Part shown: positions 35,201 to 46,901 of the stretch, in pieces
Position numbering within the stretch: the stretch's first letter is position 1
Layout: each line of letters begins with the position of its first letter
Assembly: GCA_013368315.1 (NCBI GenBank)
Contig: JAACJM010000359.1
Coordinates: 1 to 64,000, forward strand
DNA: 64,000 nucleotides
Origin: Tetrapyrgos nigripes
Taxonomy: Eukaryota; Basidiomycota; Agaricomycetes; Agaricales; Campanellaceae
Reading direction: 5' to 3'
Notes under the pieces: model-generated
What the model saw: the letters and a program-made list of their open reading frames with translations, nothing else
What the model was told of the DNA's origin: nothing
Database searches by the model: none
Position numbers and translations under genes: made by a program

Positions 35201-35858
35201 CTTAAACAAGAAGACCAGAAACTTCCTGTGGATGGCCGCACACGATGCATATATGATCAGCTCTCATTGGCAGAGAAAGAATGCAACCGCTGAAATGAAA
35301 AAATGAGCGATGTGCATACACTGCGACGAACTTGAAGACATGAGTCACGTACTCACCGGTTGCCGCTCCCCTGGTCAAGCACAGATCTGGACCCTAGTTG
35401 AGCAGCTGTGGGCTAAAAAAAGTCAGGACAACCTCCTCGACATCCATCCTCGGCTTGGTGATATTCTCGGCTGCGGGCTGTCTAGTATAAAATCCGAAAA
35501 GACTGGAAAAAGGAATGCGAGCATCAACCGACTATGGAGGATACTCATAGCCGAATCTGCGTACCTAATTTGGATCCTACGCTGCGAGAGGGTGATTGCG
35601 AACGAAGACGAAGCATTCTCAGAAATAGAAGTCGAAAACCGCTGGGTAAAAATGGTCAACGATAGACTCGAACTGGATGTTAGAATGACGAATAGAAAGT
35701 ATGGAAGGAAAGCCATACCAAAGCAACTAGTCAAATCTACCTGGAAGGGACTTCTAAAAGACGAGCACAAACTCCCAGACAATTGGTTTGGGCTAACCGG
35801 AGTTTTAGTGGGTATTGAATCAGATTTGCGGCGACGGACAGGGACGAGAGAAAGGTAA
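32259..35858 (+). pseudogene. LINE ORF2, C-terminal part: reverse transcriptase, RNase H, zinc knuckle
   Basis: Codons from 32259 continue the frame left at 10151. The RT domain shows YRPITLLNTDYKIF, GFVQGRRITDQ, SLDQEKAYDKV, RGVRQGDPLSCLIF and NLFADDTTTF (catalytic FADD). An RNase H domain follows with AIDGSCINNG, NQTGELVAAK, IETDSKYV and KGHAGNARNEGAD. A TGA at 35304-35306 is the only break; the frame continues to 35858 with CIHCDELEDMSHVLTGC (a CCHC knuckle) and a C-terminal tail. CGA-to-TGA would explain the stop. With it the protein would lose only the knuckle region. Together with the 5' half, ORF2 would be about 1840 codons. Confidence 0.9.
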
Positions 35859-36121
35859 GTATATAGGTAAGTATCTCACGTCCCCAGTGAAGCCTGCAAG
35901 TATGAACCGAGTCCCACACTCAGTGTGTAAATGCATTTCTCCGGGGAGGAAGACATGCGGTTCAATTATGGTTATGGATCTATGCTACATGATTATGTCT
36001 CTATGAGCAAGGACCACGTCCCTTGCACCTACCGCGCGGTTTGAGTGGGCAGCCACTATCTGCCTGTCGTGTCTACGGACTTAACAAACCACAGAAAGCG
36101 CTCCTCCAAAAAAAAAAAAAA
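32259..36121 (+). mobile_element. Tad1-like LINE retrotransposon, 3' half with poly(A)
   Basis: Continues ORF2 of the 5' half after the 22.1-kb insertion and ends with an A-run at about 36107-36122. A clear target-site duplication of the LINE itself was not found. Confidence 0.9.
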
Positions 36122-36122
36122 A

Positions 36123-37192
36123 GATCACCTAAAGGCTAAGTGCGATTCGGCCAGGAAAAAGAAAGCTCAGCACAAATGACTCCTCGCCTCCGTCATTCAT
36201 CTTGGTTATTTAAGTACAGGGTCTACTAGATGTTGAGGTGTTTCAAGCATATAGCGAAAGACCTAGAAATCTTGGTTTAGCAACTATGAAATAATGAAGT
36301 TCGGGATTTTCTCAGTGCTTTATAAATTCTCGTCATAAGTACTCAGCTGGCTGAGTGCAAAGGTACTGTTGGTAAATTTCTAGGTGCTTCTATACACACC
36401 TGACCCATTCTATTCTGTAGCTCAACTAGGGAATAGCACGGGTCCGCGGGGAAATGACGGGTCGCGGGGACGGGGTATGGCGGGGACGGGGACGGGGCTG
36501 CTTCTCTCATCCCGCGCCAAACCCGTGACCCGTCACACGGGTACACAACCCGCCGCCTGGTACTACAGAAAGTTGATGTTGGAATAATTATTTACAGGAA
36601 CCTTCAGGCAGAGTCATAGGTAAGTAGATTACATACTACACAATTGCGAAAAAAAGTCCTCATGCTTCATAGTAGTGATATGTATGTAGGGGTACCCGTG
36701 AACCCGCGGGTTTTGCCTCTTCCCCGTCTGTCCCGTTGAATCCCCGTGACCCGTGAGGGCGGGGACGGGGGACGGGTCAGAATTTTTTCCCCGCGGGATC
36801 CCCGTGCTGTTCCCTAAGCTCAACCCATTCGCACTCAAGCTGGTTACCAGCGGGGCACCGAACGCAGAAAGGGGAGACTTGGTGGAGACTACCGCACTCA
36901 GCAAACTTCACCGGCCATCCAGAACTACGCCGAACTATCTTATTTAATATTTAAATTTTCTGATTTCGACGCGTTTATTTATAGCTCACGCTTCCTCATG
37001 GTGTCGTATCGCGTCGATTCTCCTCTCGGCACGAAGGCGCTTGACCTGTGGGCGGTCAGCTGTATATTGCTGAGTTTATTGTGTGGTAAGTTTTCCGGAT
37101 CCGCAACACCAGTCATTCTCACTTACCGACTACACAGTTGGCGTTGATTGCTTCATACAGTAAGCAGTCTGAGGAGTTGATCGTTGTCATAC
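36123..37192. other. Intergenic region with a MITE
   Basis: No gene seen. It contains the 390-bp hAT-like MITE at 36427-36816; the remainder shows no clear feature. Confidence 0.5.
36427..36816. mobile_element. hAT-like MITE (390 bp)
   Basis: Flanked by the exact 8-bp duplication AGCTCAAC (36419-36426 and 36817-36824). Left end TAGGGAATAGCACGGG; right end reads TAGGGAACAGCACGGG on the other strand. The interior has many GGGGACGGG and ACGGGTC subterminal motifs and no ORF of note. The 8-bp duplication and short inverted ends point to the hAT superfamily. A fragment with the same left end lies at about 17019. Confidence 0.85.
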
Positions 37193-37376
37193 TTGGTCTA
37201 CCAGGGTCTACCCAATTCTTCCACTCTAATGCCATTCAAATCAGGGCTATATTAAGCAACAGCCTGCAACTCTTTCTCTTTCACTTGGTTTACCAGGGTC
37301 TACCCAATTCTTCTACTCCAATGCCATTCAAATCAGGGCTATATTAAGCAACAGCCTGCAACTCGTTCTCTTCCAT
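37193..37376 (+). promoter_or_regulatory. Tandemly duplicated 92-bp promoter segment of the sedolisin gene
   Basis: Two units (37193-37284 and 37285-37376) share TTGGT(C/T)TACCAGGGTCTACC, CAAATCAGGGCTATATTAAG and AGCCTGCAACTC. Each carries a TATATTAA box (37248-37255 and 37340-37347). The second box is 80 bases before the ATG at 37420, a normal spacing, so the gene may have two core promoters. Confidence 0.8.
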
Positions 37377-37419
37377 TTGCCCGCTTCATCCTCACATTCC
37401 TCTCGTACTCTCGTACATC

Positions 37420-39804
37420 ATGGCGCCCGTTGTCAGGGCTTCCTTCCTTCTATACGCTTCTCTTGCTCTATATACCGTCATTGCGTCTGGGCCAGTCACG
37501 TATTCTTCCATTGCTCATGCGAAGAGAGCTTCCGTATTGCGCGAAAGGCGCGACATTATACCCAATCATTTTGCCGGAATAGGTGCTCCTCACGAAGACA
37601 CAATTCTTCAGCTCAAAATCGGTCTCCAACCAAACAACAGAAGTGGTTTGGAACAAGCCTTGTTTGATGTTAGTACACCTGGCGGAACACAATACGGAAA
37701 ACATCTCACTGCTGAGGAGGTAAAGTCTCATTCTTCTTTTGTGAAGTACTCATTCAATATCCCAACTCTAGGTCCACTCCTACATGTCCGCCCATCCTTC
37801 TACCTCATCCATCGTATTAACCTGGCTCCTAGAGAGCGGAGTCCCAGAATCCTCCATCACTCTCGAATCCAAAGGATCTACCGGCGACTGGCTTGCTCTA
37901 TCTGTCCCAGTACCCATAGCCAATGACCTATTCAGCACGGAATTCCACACCTTTCTCCATAAACGCAGTGGAGAAACGATCATTCGTGCTTTGGAATACT
38001 CTGTCCCACTTGATCTTGTGGAACATATCTCCCTTGTACACCCAATCGTTACTTTCGGGATAGATTCGGGTAGTAACCTCAAGCTAGATGTCACTGCACA
38101 TGGGAGAAGTCTCGGTGCTCAGAGATCAACTCGTGATAATGGGACCGAACCTGAGGTTAATTCTGGAGTGATCGACGAGAGCTGCGCGACGAAGGTTACT
38201 CCGGCGTGTTTACAAGCTTTGTATGGGATTTCCAACACACCTGCTACTCAATCCAGTAACAGAATCGGTGTCCCGGGGCTTATTCAACAATGGGCACAGG
38301 TATTTGGATTTACCTTTATCTCTATCTTTCTCTTGACTGAATTTAATTGTAGAAAGCCGATCTCAATGCATTCCTGGAAAGGTACAGACCAGACATGGAT
38401 CCCAATACCACCTTTTCGTTGGAAACCTTGACTGGAGGAGAAGATCCGCAGGGACCTGATAAGGCTGGATCTGAGGCTGTAGGTTTTCTTCTCCGTCAAT
38501 TATTTTAGCAATACCCAATTTCTCTCCTTCCAACCTTCCTTAGAACCTCGACATTCAATATACCGTGGGCCTCGCTACCGGTGTACCAACTACCTTCATA
38601 TCGGCAGGATGTGATCTATGTGATGGTGCTCACGGATTCTTGGACGTCGTGGAGTTCATTTCCAATCAAACCAATCCTCCACAGGTTATTAGTATGAGCT
38701 ATGGATTTACGGAGGAAGAGATTAGTCCTGACTTGGCGAAGTATGTATTTCTTTACTCTTGCAATACTCGTGTGAACATGGTCCTGACAGTACCTTGCAT
38801 CTTCCAGGCGTATCTGCGACGCATACATGGCTCTCACTGCGCGTGGTGTGAGTCTTATCTTTGGCTCTGGTGAGTGATAGGTTCCGCTTAGCGAAGCGGT
38901 GGTATAAACGAGGTTCTTCAGGTGATGCAGGCGTTTCTGGTGCTATACCAGGGAGTGAGTTGTTTTCGCCTCTCCTCGGTAAGGCGGGTTGCTAATTGTT
39001 TAAGCATAGATGAAACAACCTGTACTTCCTTTGTCCCCACCTTCCCCGGTGGCTGTCCTTATATCACCTCCGTTGGCGGTACCCAAGGCATCTCTCCCGA
39101 AGTCGCAACTAACTTCAGCAGCGGAGGTTTCTCCAACGTATTCTCCCAGCCATCTTTCCAGCAACCCTTCGTTTCTGCTTATCTAGAATCTACGGGAGTG
39201 GAAGACACCTACGCAGGTCGATTCAACGCTAGTGGGCGTGGCTTTCCAGACGTTTCTACTCAAGCTAATCATATCCAAATTGTCGTTGGAGGGAATTTTA
39301 CGGAGATTTGGGGAACGTCGGCTTCGGGGCCAATATTTGCGAGTATGATTGCGTTGGTTAATGATAGGTTGATTGGTGCGGGGAAGCCACCTTTGGGGTA
39401 TTTGAATCCTTTGTGAGTATGAAGTGATCGTCCTGTTTACACAGTTCTGATGTCTTGCAGCCTCTACGCCAATCCTCAGATATTCAATGATATTACGAGC
39501 GGAAATAATCCTGGATGTTCGTTTCTCGGTTGTCTGTATTGCTTCCCCGTTCATTGACCCCTGCTACAGGTAATACTGAAGGTTTCAACGCTACCAAAGG
39601 ATGTGAGTACTTCCGTGGCTCTGCCTCGTTCAAATCAAATCTGACCGAGAAATAATCTTCGTGCACGATTACTTTAGGGGATCCCGTAAGTACAACTTTC
39701 TACTTATATCATCAAAAAAAATCTCTGAAGTCCAACATTTCTAGATCACCGGTCTGGGTACACCCAACTTTGAAGCATTACTGCTTGCTGCTGGAATTGC
39801 CTGA
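37420..39804 (+). CDS. Sedolisin (S53) tripeptidyl peptidase, copy 2, intact
   Basis: Eleven exons: 37420-37719, 37772-38299, 38353-38478, 38544-38740, 38808-38869, 38922-38954, 39010-39412, 39461-39516, 39570-39602, 39678-39685 (8 bases) and 39745-39804, giving 601 residues. A hydrophobic N-terminus (ASFLLYASLALYTVIASG) looks like a signal peptide. A pro-domain follows (TPGGTQYGKHLTAEEV; VTPACLQALYGI). The catalytic domain has SEANLDIQY (Glu, Asp), FGSGDAGVSGA (Asp), GTSASGP (Ser) and the C-terminal DPITGLGTPNF of the calcium site. Such enzymes are secreted acid peptidases that release tripeptides from protein N-termini. The gene lies 0.7 kb upstream of glucokinase and is duplicated at 1-2076. 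Confidence 0.95.
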
Positions 39805-40070
39805 ACACTTCACTACTGCTTAGTATAGTAGGAAGGAAGACTCTGTCTTATGTTGTTACTTCGTGAATGTTGATTCTTCTTACCGTTGAAGAGACCCGAG
39901 AACGTCCCTGACAGTACGGCGTTATGTTCTTCCTTACAGACCTGGCATGGTCCCGCGGCCCCAAGCCCCTAAGCGGAAGTTGAGTATGATGTCATTGCGC
40001 ACTCCGTTTCCCGGATGCCAGGTGCCTGCCAGTCTTGTGCCAGCCTTCCAAGCGCACTAAAAACCTGCTG
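37995..40070 (+). repeat. Segmental duplication, partner of 1-2076
   Basis: Same orientation, about 99.4 percent identical by eye; this copy keeps the reading frame. The match ends within the 3' flank at 40070. Confidence 0.95.
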
Positions 40071-40501
40071 CTATTTGTCTCTTCCATGCTAGCAGTCAGC
40101 ACCGCGACTTGCCACGTAGTACTTCAATTGCAGAATGTGACGCGCCCTTGAGCTCCCGACGCCACCTCGACACTAGGCCGCGGCTGTTCCAGTGACTACC
40201 AGACGATTGAGTCTACGAAATAGTGCGATATATTCGTAATCCTGCTTGTAGCCGCTATGTGTAGATGTAATAAAATCCTTGTTCAAATGAGGGTGAAGGC
40301 AGTCAAACCTTCAATCCGTTCTTCACGACTTGTACACAATTACCGTCGAAGACCGGACAGCATTATCACTGTCGATACAATACAGTCCTGAAAGAAGCAC
40401 AGAAATTGTAAGTAGTAGATTCCGAGAATGGCGGTGCCTGGATAGAATTCGGATAAAGGGCACCCTGGATCTTGTTCCTCTACACTCACCATCTCTTCAA
40501 C
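40071..40501. other. Promoter region of glucokinase
   Basis: No gene between the duplication end and ATG 40502. No clear TATA box was identified. Confidence 0.4.
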
Positions 40502-42708
40502 ATGGCCTCGACTTCCTCCTACTTTTACAAGGATCCTCAAAGTGTTCTCAGCGATATAGATCATCAGCTTACTCTCAACCCCAGCACGCTCCTAGGACTT
40601 GTCAAAGCCTTTCTCGATGAGTTCCGCCAAGGACTGAGTAACTATAACCATCCTATGGCGATGATGTACGTCGACGTATCACCTCTCTTTCAAATGCCAA
40701 CTGACCTCTTCACAGTCCTACGTTCGTGACTGGTGTTCCAGATGGCACAGAGACCGGGTAAGGTTTGCCTCTAACTCGTTAACCGCGGTGCTCATAGTAA
40801 AGGCAGGACATTCCTTGCCCTAGATCTTGGAGGAACGAATCTGTGAGTTTCCCTGTCAGATAATCCAGTACGATTTCTGAATGAGCATCAGTCGAGTCTG
40901 TGAAGTCAACCTTCAAGGCGACCAAACTTTCTCTCTTCGACAACAAAAATACAAAGTATCCGATACTCTCAAGACGGGTGAAGCTGTTGCTTTATTCGGT
41001 ATGTCCCCCAAATCGATCGTGATTCATGCCGACTTCTAATCTATTTCCTTCTCAATCACATGCAGACTACCTCGCTGCATCCGTAGATGCCTTCCTTACA
41101 TCGCATCCACCACTTTCACCAAAAGAAGATCGCTCCAGCTCCAATGCCAGCGCGCACGACTTCCTTCCTCTTGGCCTCACTTTCTCCTTTCCTGTCGAGC
41201 AGACCGCATTGAACTCCGGCAAAATCCTCACTTGGACGAAAGGATTCTCCGCGAAGAACGCTATTGGGAATGATGTAGTCAAGTTGCTACAAGATGCGTT
41301 TGACAGGAAACATATGCACGTAAAATGTGTGGCGTTGGTTAATGATGTGAGTGCATCTACCTTTTTTGCAGTTGTTCATTTCGCTCATTTCCGACCCAGA
41401 CGGTCGGAGCGTTACTTTCTCGAGCGTATACTGCTGGCGGATGTGTTCTGGGAAGTATATTTGGTACTGGAACGAATGGAGCGTATGTTGAACAAGTTGG
41501 TGAGTATAGGCACGTTCAATAGCCGATGGTGCTGACGGTCAATGCTATTCATTCACAGCAAACATAACAAAGCTAGGCAACTCACCAGCAGCTGCTCGTG
41601 GCGGTACTATGGTTGTCAACACAGAATGGGGTGCATTCAATAATTCGGTGAGCCACCTGCTCTACCTGTATCCTCATTATCACTGACATTGCTTCTACCT
41701 TATCCATCGTTTCCTTTCATTTTTTTTTTTTTTTTTGGCAATCTTCTTGATCACCGAAAATTCAGCGTTCGCATCTCCCTACAACCCCCTTTGACAAAGC
41801 TCTCGATCGCATGTCCATCAATCCCAGCTTCCAAGCGTTCGAAAAGATGATCTCAGGGATGTATCTCGGCGAAATCACCCGACTTGTCCTTTTATCCCTC
41901 ATCGATGCCGCACCCAAATCCATCCTATTCCAAGGCAAAGTAACGAAAGTAGTCAATGACCAATGGGGTTTGGATACCAGTGTGATGAGCGACGTCGAGG
42001 AAGCTTGGGAAGGTGGTCCTGGTGGGGATGATGTGGATATTATTCCACAATTTGAAAAATTGGCAAAAGAAAGGGAAGAAGAGATTCAGCCTGAGATGAA
42101 GAAGAAGTTGGAGAGTGTGAGGAAGGTGGTTGTTAGTAAGTTGGAGTATGAAGACAAGGATGTTGGACTGAGGGATGCCGCTGTGAGTGTGTTTGATTGT
42201 ACTGACCCGACTTTAAGATCTTACATCGGCGTAGATTGTACGATGGGTTTGCCATCTCGTCGCAAGACGGGCAGCGCTCCTCAGCGGTGTTGCTGTTGCT
42301 GCTGTTGTAGTGCAACAAGGAACAGGGAGCTTACCAAACGAGCAAGGGAAGCAGAAAAATCCTCAGAGCAACGGGAAGCAGTCATCAGAGAGGATTAGGG
42401 TTGGCGTCGACGGAAGGTATGCTTTACACGATTTTACATGTCGCTCTGCTTTACTGAAGAACAAATAAACCCAGTCTGATCCAATTCTATCCCAACTTTG
42501 AACGCACAATGCGTGAATCACTACGGGCGTTGGTAGGAGAGGATGTGGAGAAGCGTGCTGACATAGGGTTGGCAAAGGATGGAAGTGGAGTTGGTGGTGA
42601 GTATCTTTCTTCTTTTAGTCACTCTTGCGACGTATCCACTGACTCGTTCTCGTTTCTCTCCCAATACCAGCTGCATTGTGTGCTCTGCAAGCTATGAAAG
42701 ACTACTGA
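40502..42708 (+). CDS. Glucokinase/hexokinase
   Basis: Eleven exons: 40502-40665, 40716-40757, 40807-40842, 40892-40998, 41066-41346, 41400-41499, 41559-41647, 41766-42182, 42235-42416, 42475-42596 and 42671-42708, giving 525 residues. Catalyses ATP-dependent phosphorylation of glucose at the entry to glycolysis. Motifs in order: [30 protein letters not shown] (phosphate 1), [11 protein letters not shown] and WTKGF (sugar site), [16 protein letters not shown] (catalytic Asp), [15 protein letters not shown] (phosphate 2), NTEWGAF (sugar-binding Glu), [15 protein letters not shown] and [14 protein letters not shown]. The C-terminal DGSGVGAAL closes the adenosine site. NTEWGAFNN and LPTTPFD favour the fungal glucokinase branch. 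A low-complexity insert rich in Gln/Ser/Asn follows VVVQQGTG. All frames join cleanly; a cytosolic housekeeping enzyme. Confidence 0.93.
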
Positions 42709-43002
42709 GAGGCACTCAGCTCTGCAACCATCGTGCGTGCTGTGCAGACGAAGAAATGACGAGAGAAAGGGAGGACGATCTATCTAAGAATTTAGAATGG
42801 TACTCACTGTATAATCACTGCTGCCCCGCTATCATTGTTGTTGTGTCAAGGACAAGTTATTCCTAATTGTTGACTTCAAAGAGATTTGGTGTGCTTGTAT
42901 GTAGCAATACATATGCTTACTGAGGAGGCCAGAGTATGTTTACGACTTCTTTATGACTCCTAATTGATAGTTATCAACACTCGTCCTTCTCCTACCAACA
43001 CC

Positions 43003-44887
43003 ATGGCTGCCTTACCACCATTTCCCGACCAATTCAAGGGCGATTTTGTGACAACTGACCACCCAGATTACGCCGAAGCGATCTTCCGCTGGGGCAAGAC
43101 AGCCGAAAGGAACGCCAAGGTCGTCGCGTTTGTGAAGGACTCTGAGGATGTCGTTCTTGCTCTGAGCTATGCACGCAAGGCTCGGTTGCCAATAGCCATA
43201 CGTGGAGGGGGACATAGTCCTGCAGGTAAGTGCTTGTTAATACAGAGGCTAAGGAGCTGAAGCTGGGTATACTTACAACAGGTGCCTCCTCGACTGACGG
43301 CGGTCTGGTTATTGACCTATCTCGTCACATCCACTATTCGAGAGTGGACCCCGACAAGAAACTTGCATATGTCGGGGGTGGAGCACTATGGCGAGATGTG
43401 GATAAAACCGCGATTGAACATGGTTTGGCTACAGTGGGAGGTACCGTTAACCACGTATGTGAACACATTCTCTTGCTTTTCCTCCAATCTCATTGTACAC
43501 GTCCAGACTGGTGTGGGAGGGTAGGTTCATTCAATCTCAACGTGCAACGCCTTCTCATTCTCCCTGAAGACTAACCGTCGGAGGAGGATATGGATATCTG
43601 AGTGGGTAAGCGATGCGAGGCATTTTTCTGCTTTGGACTAACTCTCGGTTCAGTCTGTACGGCATGGCCGTTGACAATCTAGTGCAGGCGAGTAGATTGT
43701 GCTCACGTTGGTCCCGATTGCTCTGATCTCTGTACAGGCTACCGTTGTCACCGCTGACGGTTCTATCCTCACTGCGAACGACAAAGAGAATCCGGATCTG
43801 TTTTGGGCTATAAGGGGAGGCGGATCCAACTTTGGTGTAGTCACCGAGTTTGTGTTCAAGCTGTATCCCCAACGTCGCACTGTTTTTGCTGGAAAATTGA
43901 TATTTCCTGGGTTGGCCCTCAAAGCAATTGTAGAGACTACTGAGACATGGAGGAAGAACATCTCACCTCTCTCGGGGATGATCCAGTTTTTCGCAGTAGG
44001 ACCTCATGGAGAGGTTGGAATTCCTTTCATGTTGAAATGCTCACTCGTACTGAAGAGTCTCTTTTTACAGCCGGTAGTAGTTGCCAGTGTGTTTTACAAC
44101 GGCAGCGAAGCTGAGGGACGCGAATGCTACAAACCGTTCTACGATTTGGGTTGGTGCATTACCTTCACCGTCGCCGTGCTCAGGTGCTGACAGGGTCTAG
44201 GCCCCATTGCCGATCATACCTCTGAAATACCGTATGAGCAGCTCAATGCTATGGAGGTACGACATCTTCATCCTGTATTGACACGCAAGCATTGATTAGT
44301 GGTCGTAGAACGAAAGGACACAACACGGGTCTTGTATCTACCAAAAGGGTATTGCTCAGAGGACGCTGGATTACCCTTCCCTTCAGCAAGCATTCGACAA
44401 AGTCGTCGAGCTTACCAGTCCTGAAAACGATTTTAGCCTTGTCCTCGTTTTCGAATATTTTAATCTGGACAAGATCAACTCTATTCCAACAGAAGCGACA
44501 GCCTTCAGGCGAGATCAAAGCGCTACGATCTTGGTCAACTTTGTATGGAACGAAAATACGCCAGAGAATCTACAGCGCGCACGTAAAGGTGCAGGGGAGC
44601 TTGTGAATATCATTGGAAGTGCACAGACAAAGTATGGTACCACAAAAGTTGAGATGCTTGGGTATACCAACTATGGTTAGTGTCCTGTCCCGTCTGAGAG
44701 CGCTTACTTTTTTTCTGATGGGTTTAATAAAACAGACCCTGAGGGAGTGACTGGATCAAATGAAGCGAACCCCGATAAAGCACTGTTGGCATTTGGGAAC
44801 AACTATTCCAGACTTCAACAGATCAAGAAGAAATATGATCCAGACCAAGTTTTCAATAAATGGTTCCCTATCAAACCCGCACCATAG
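43003..44887 (+). CDS. BBE-like FAD-linked oxidase
   Basis: Ten exons: 43003-43225, 43282-43454, 43507-43520 (14 bases), 43569-43604, 43654-43687, 43738-44013, 44071-44149, 44201-44256, 44309-44675 and 44736-44887, giving 469 residues. The FAD_binding_4 (PCMH) domain has [14 protein letters not shown], whose His is the usual covalent flavin site, then [11 protein letters not shown] and [14 protein letters not shown]. The C-terminal BBE domain reads [14 protein letters not shown] and [16 protein letters not shown]. The Cys used for a second flavin bond in berberine-bridge enzymes is absent (TGVGGLTVGG), so single attachment is expected. No signal peptide. The intron at 43688 starts with GC. 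Substrate unknown; relatives oxidise sugars, alkaloids or secondary metabolites. Confidence 0.88.
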
Positions 44888-45014
44888 ATTCCGTCAGCGT
44901 CGAATATTGGGACTCAATGTATCATCGAAGATGTACTTGTACTAGATTTTTACTCTGTACATGTTGTCATGTACAATGAATGCTGAACTGCTATTGAGGG
45001 AGAAATACAAGGAT

Positions 45015-46901
45015 TTACACCTTTGACCCGGCGTCACTGCTGTTCGATAAAAACCCAGTGTTGCTCACACTGGTGAACCATATATCTTTCTGTCCACGCT
45101 TCGCGGCCTTGATTGAGCATACAAAAAGTAGACACCAATAGCCCAGCACTGATGAATTGGCTCATAAACATGAGGGCACATGTTGAATATGAAAGATGAT
45201 ACTCACGTATGGACCCGTTAAGGAAACCAAAAGCTTCAACGGTCTGCAACTCTTTGCAAACGGCAAGAACCTTGGCTAGGGGATTGAGCGATACATCAAA
45301 CGCCTAATTCTGTGTAAGCTGGAGACAGCTCACGAAATTCGCTCAAAGCACCACAGCCCGCGGGGAAATTGGCCTTGAACGTTACGGCACTTTCTGCACC
45401 AGTCGTGAACCAGAGAGCACACATGGTTCCTGCAAGTAATTCGTGTTAACTATCGCGATTTGCAAATAAGCTTTTTGCAACGGACCTAGTCCAACCAATT
45501 CGGTGACGACCATCGACGAGAAAGTTCCTTTGCGAATCATGTCAATGATGAACCTTCTTCGTGTCTCGTTCGAGTCAATACTGACGCGAATTTTGTCGAT
45601 GACGAGCCTGTTTCGTACATTATCTGTTATACATACCAACGCTGAAAAAGAGTGAAAAAATGTCACCAACATCCCAGGAATAAATACGACAGTAAGCACA
45701 GCTGTTGCTACAGCCAAAGCTTCTACTAATGCTGGCTGGCCAAGAACCTTGATGGTCATGTTCGTGAGATAAACAGCAATACCGAGCACGATGATAGAGA
45801 AGATTATTGTGATGCCTAGTGCGAGGAGTTGAGCACGGTTGTATTGACAAATGATCTACTACGTACCAAGCACACCCATTCGCAGGGTTGAAATGAAAGT
45901 CGCTTTGCGAGAAGTTGATTTGGAAGCGCCGTTGTTTGGAGTTGGCTTCGAAGCGTCGGTCGTGTCCGAGAAAAAGCCAGCCTCGCTTACGCCTGTGAAC
46001 CATATCTTAGGCTGTCCGCACTGAGGCACGGCCTTTAATGAACATATGGAGAGGACACTCCAATAGCCCAGGACTGGTATAACGTGGTGAACAAAGACAA
46101 AGACAGCTGGCAATGGTGAAAATACAACACTCACGTATGAAAGCGTTGATGAAACTAAAGGCTTCAACAGTCTGCAACTCCTTGCAAACAGCAAAGACAT
46201 TGGCTAGAATGATATAAGCATGCGGGTCCCTGCAAGCCCCGGGGGTGACTCACGAAAATCGCTTAAAGGTCCGCATCCGTCTGGGAAATTAGCAATAAAC
46301 GTAACAGCGCTTTCTGCCCCAGTCGCCAGCCAAAGAGCGCACAGGATCCCTGTATCTCGTGTTCAGTATCGTCGCCTATCGTTCAGGCTCCTCGAACTAA
46401 CCTAGCACCACTAATTCAGTGACCACCATTGAGAAGAAGGTTCCTTTGTGAGTCTTGTCAACGATTATCCTGTTTCGTGTAGAATCTTCATCAGCACTGA
46501 GAAATCGGAATAAGGAATATGACCAACATCGCGGGAACAAATACGAGAGTAAGCACAGCTGTCGCTAAAGCCAGAGCTTCTGCCGGAGCTGGGCGTCCAA
46601 GAGACTTCGTGGTCAAATTTGTGAGATGAGCAGTGATACCAAGCACGATGATAGACAAGATTATTGTGATGCCTTGGTAAAAGGAGCAAGTTAGTTTTAG
46701 TGCCAAGCGCTAATGAATTTGACAAAGAGTGTACTACGCACCCAGCACACCTAGTCGCAAAGTTGAAAAGGAAGTCGCATTGAAAGATCGGAGATGAGGA
46801 ATGAATTTGGATGCTTTCGACTCAGTCGATTTGGTTTTTGACTTGGTTGATTCGGATGGGTTCGACTCAGTCGAATTGAACAGACCTGAAAGAATAGCCA
46901 T
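45015..46901 (-). CDS. Tandem double MARVEL-like membrane protein
   Basis: Minus-strand gene from ATG 46901 (or 46988 in frame) to TAA 45017-45015. Unit 1 has four predicted membrane segments: GITIILSIIVLGITAHLT, ALALATAVLTLVFVPAM, MVVTELVVLGILCALWLATG and PVLGYWSVLSICSL. It runs on through WFTGVSEAGFFSD without a stop into unit 2, which repeats the plan (GITIIFSIIVLGIAVYLT; MVVTELVGLG; VLGYWCLLFVCSIKAA; WFTSVSNTGFLSN). Intron positions match between units, including long ones in the TM2-TM3 loop. The layout resembles fungal MARVEL-type proteins of the plasma membrane. A head-to-tail fusion after tandem duplication is inferred; two separate transcripts cannot be excluded. Confidence 0.6.

Noticed and set aside
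36107..36160. LINE target-site duplication after the poly(A) run
   Set aside because: The bases after the A-run (GATCACCTAAAGG) could not be found near the 5' side of the LINE, whose 5' limit is itself uncertain.
41733..41750. T-run as a terminator
   Set aside because: It lies inside an intron of the glucokinase gene; a bacterial-type terminator has no meaning here.
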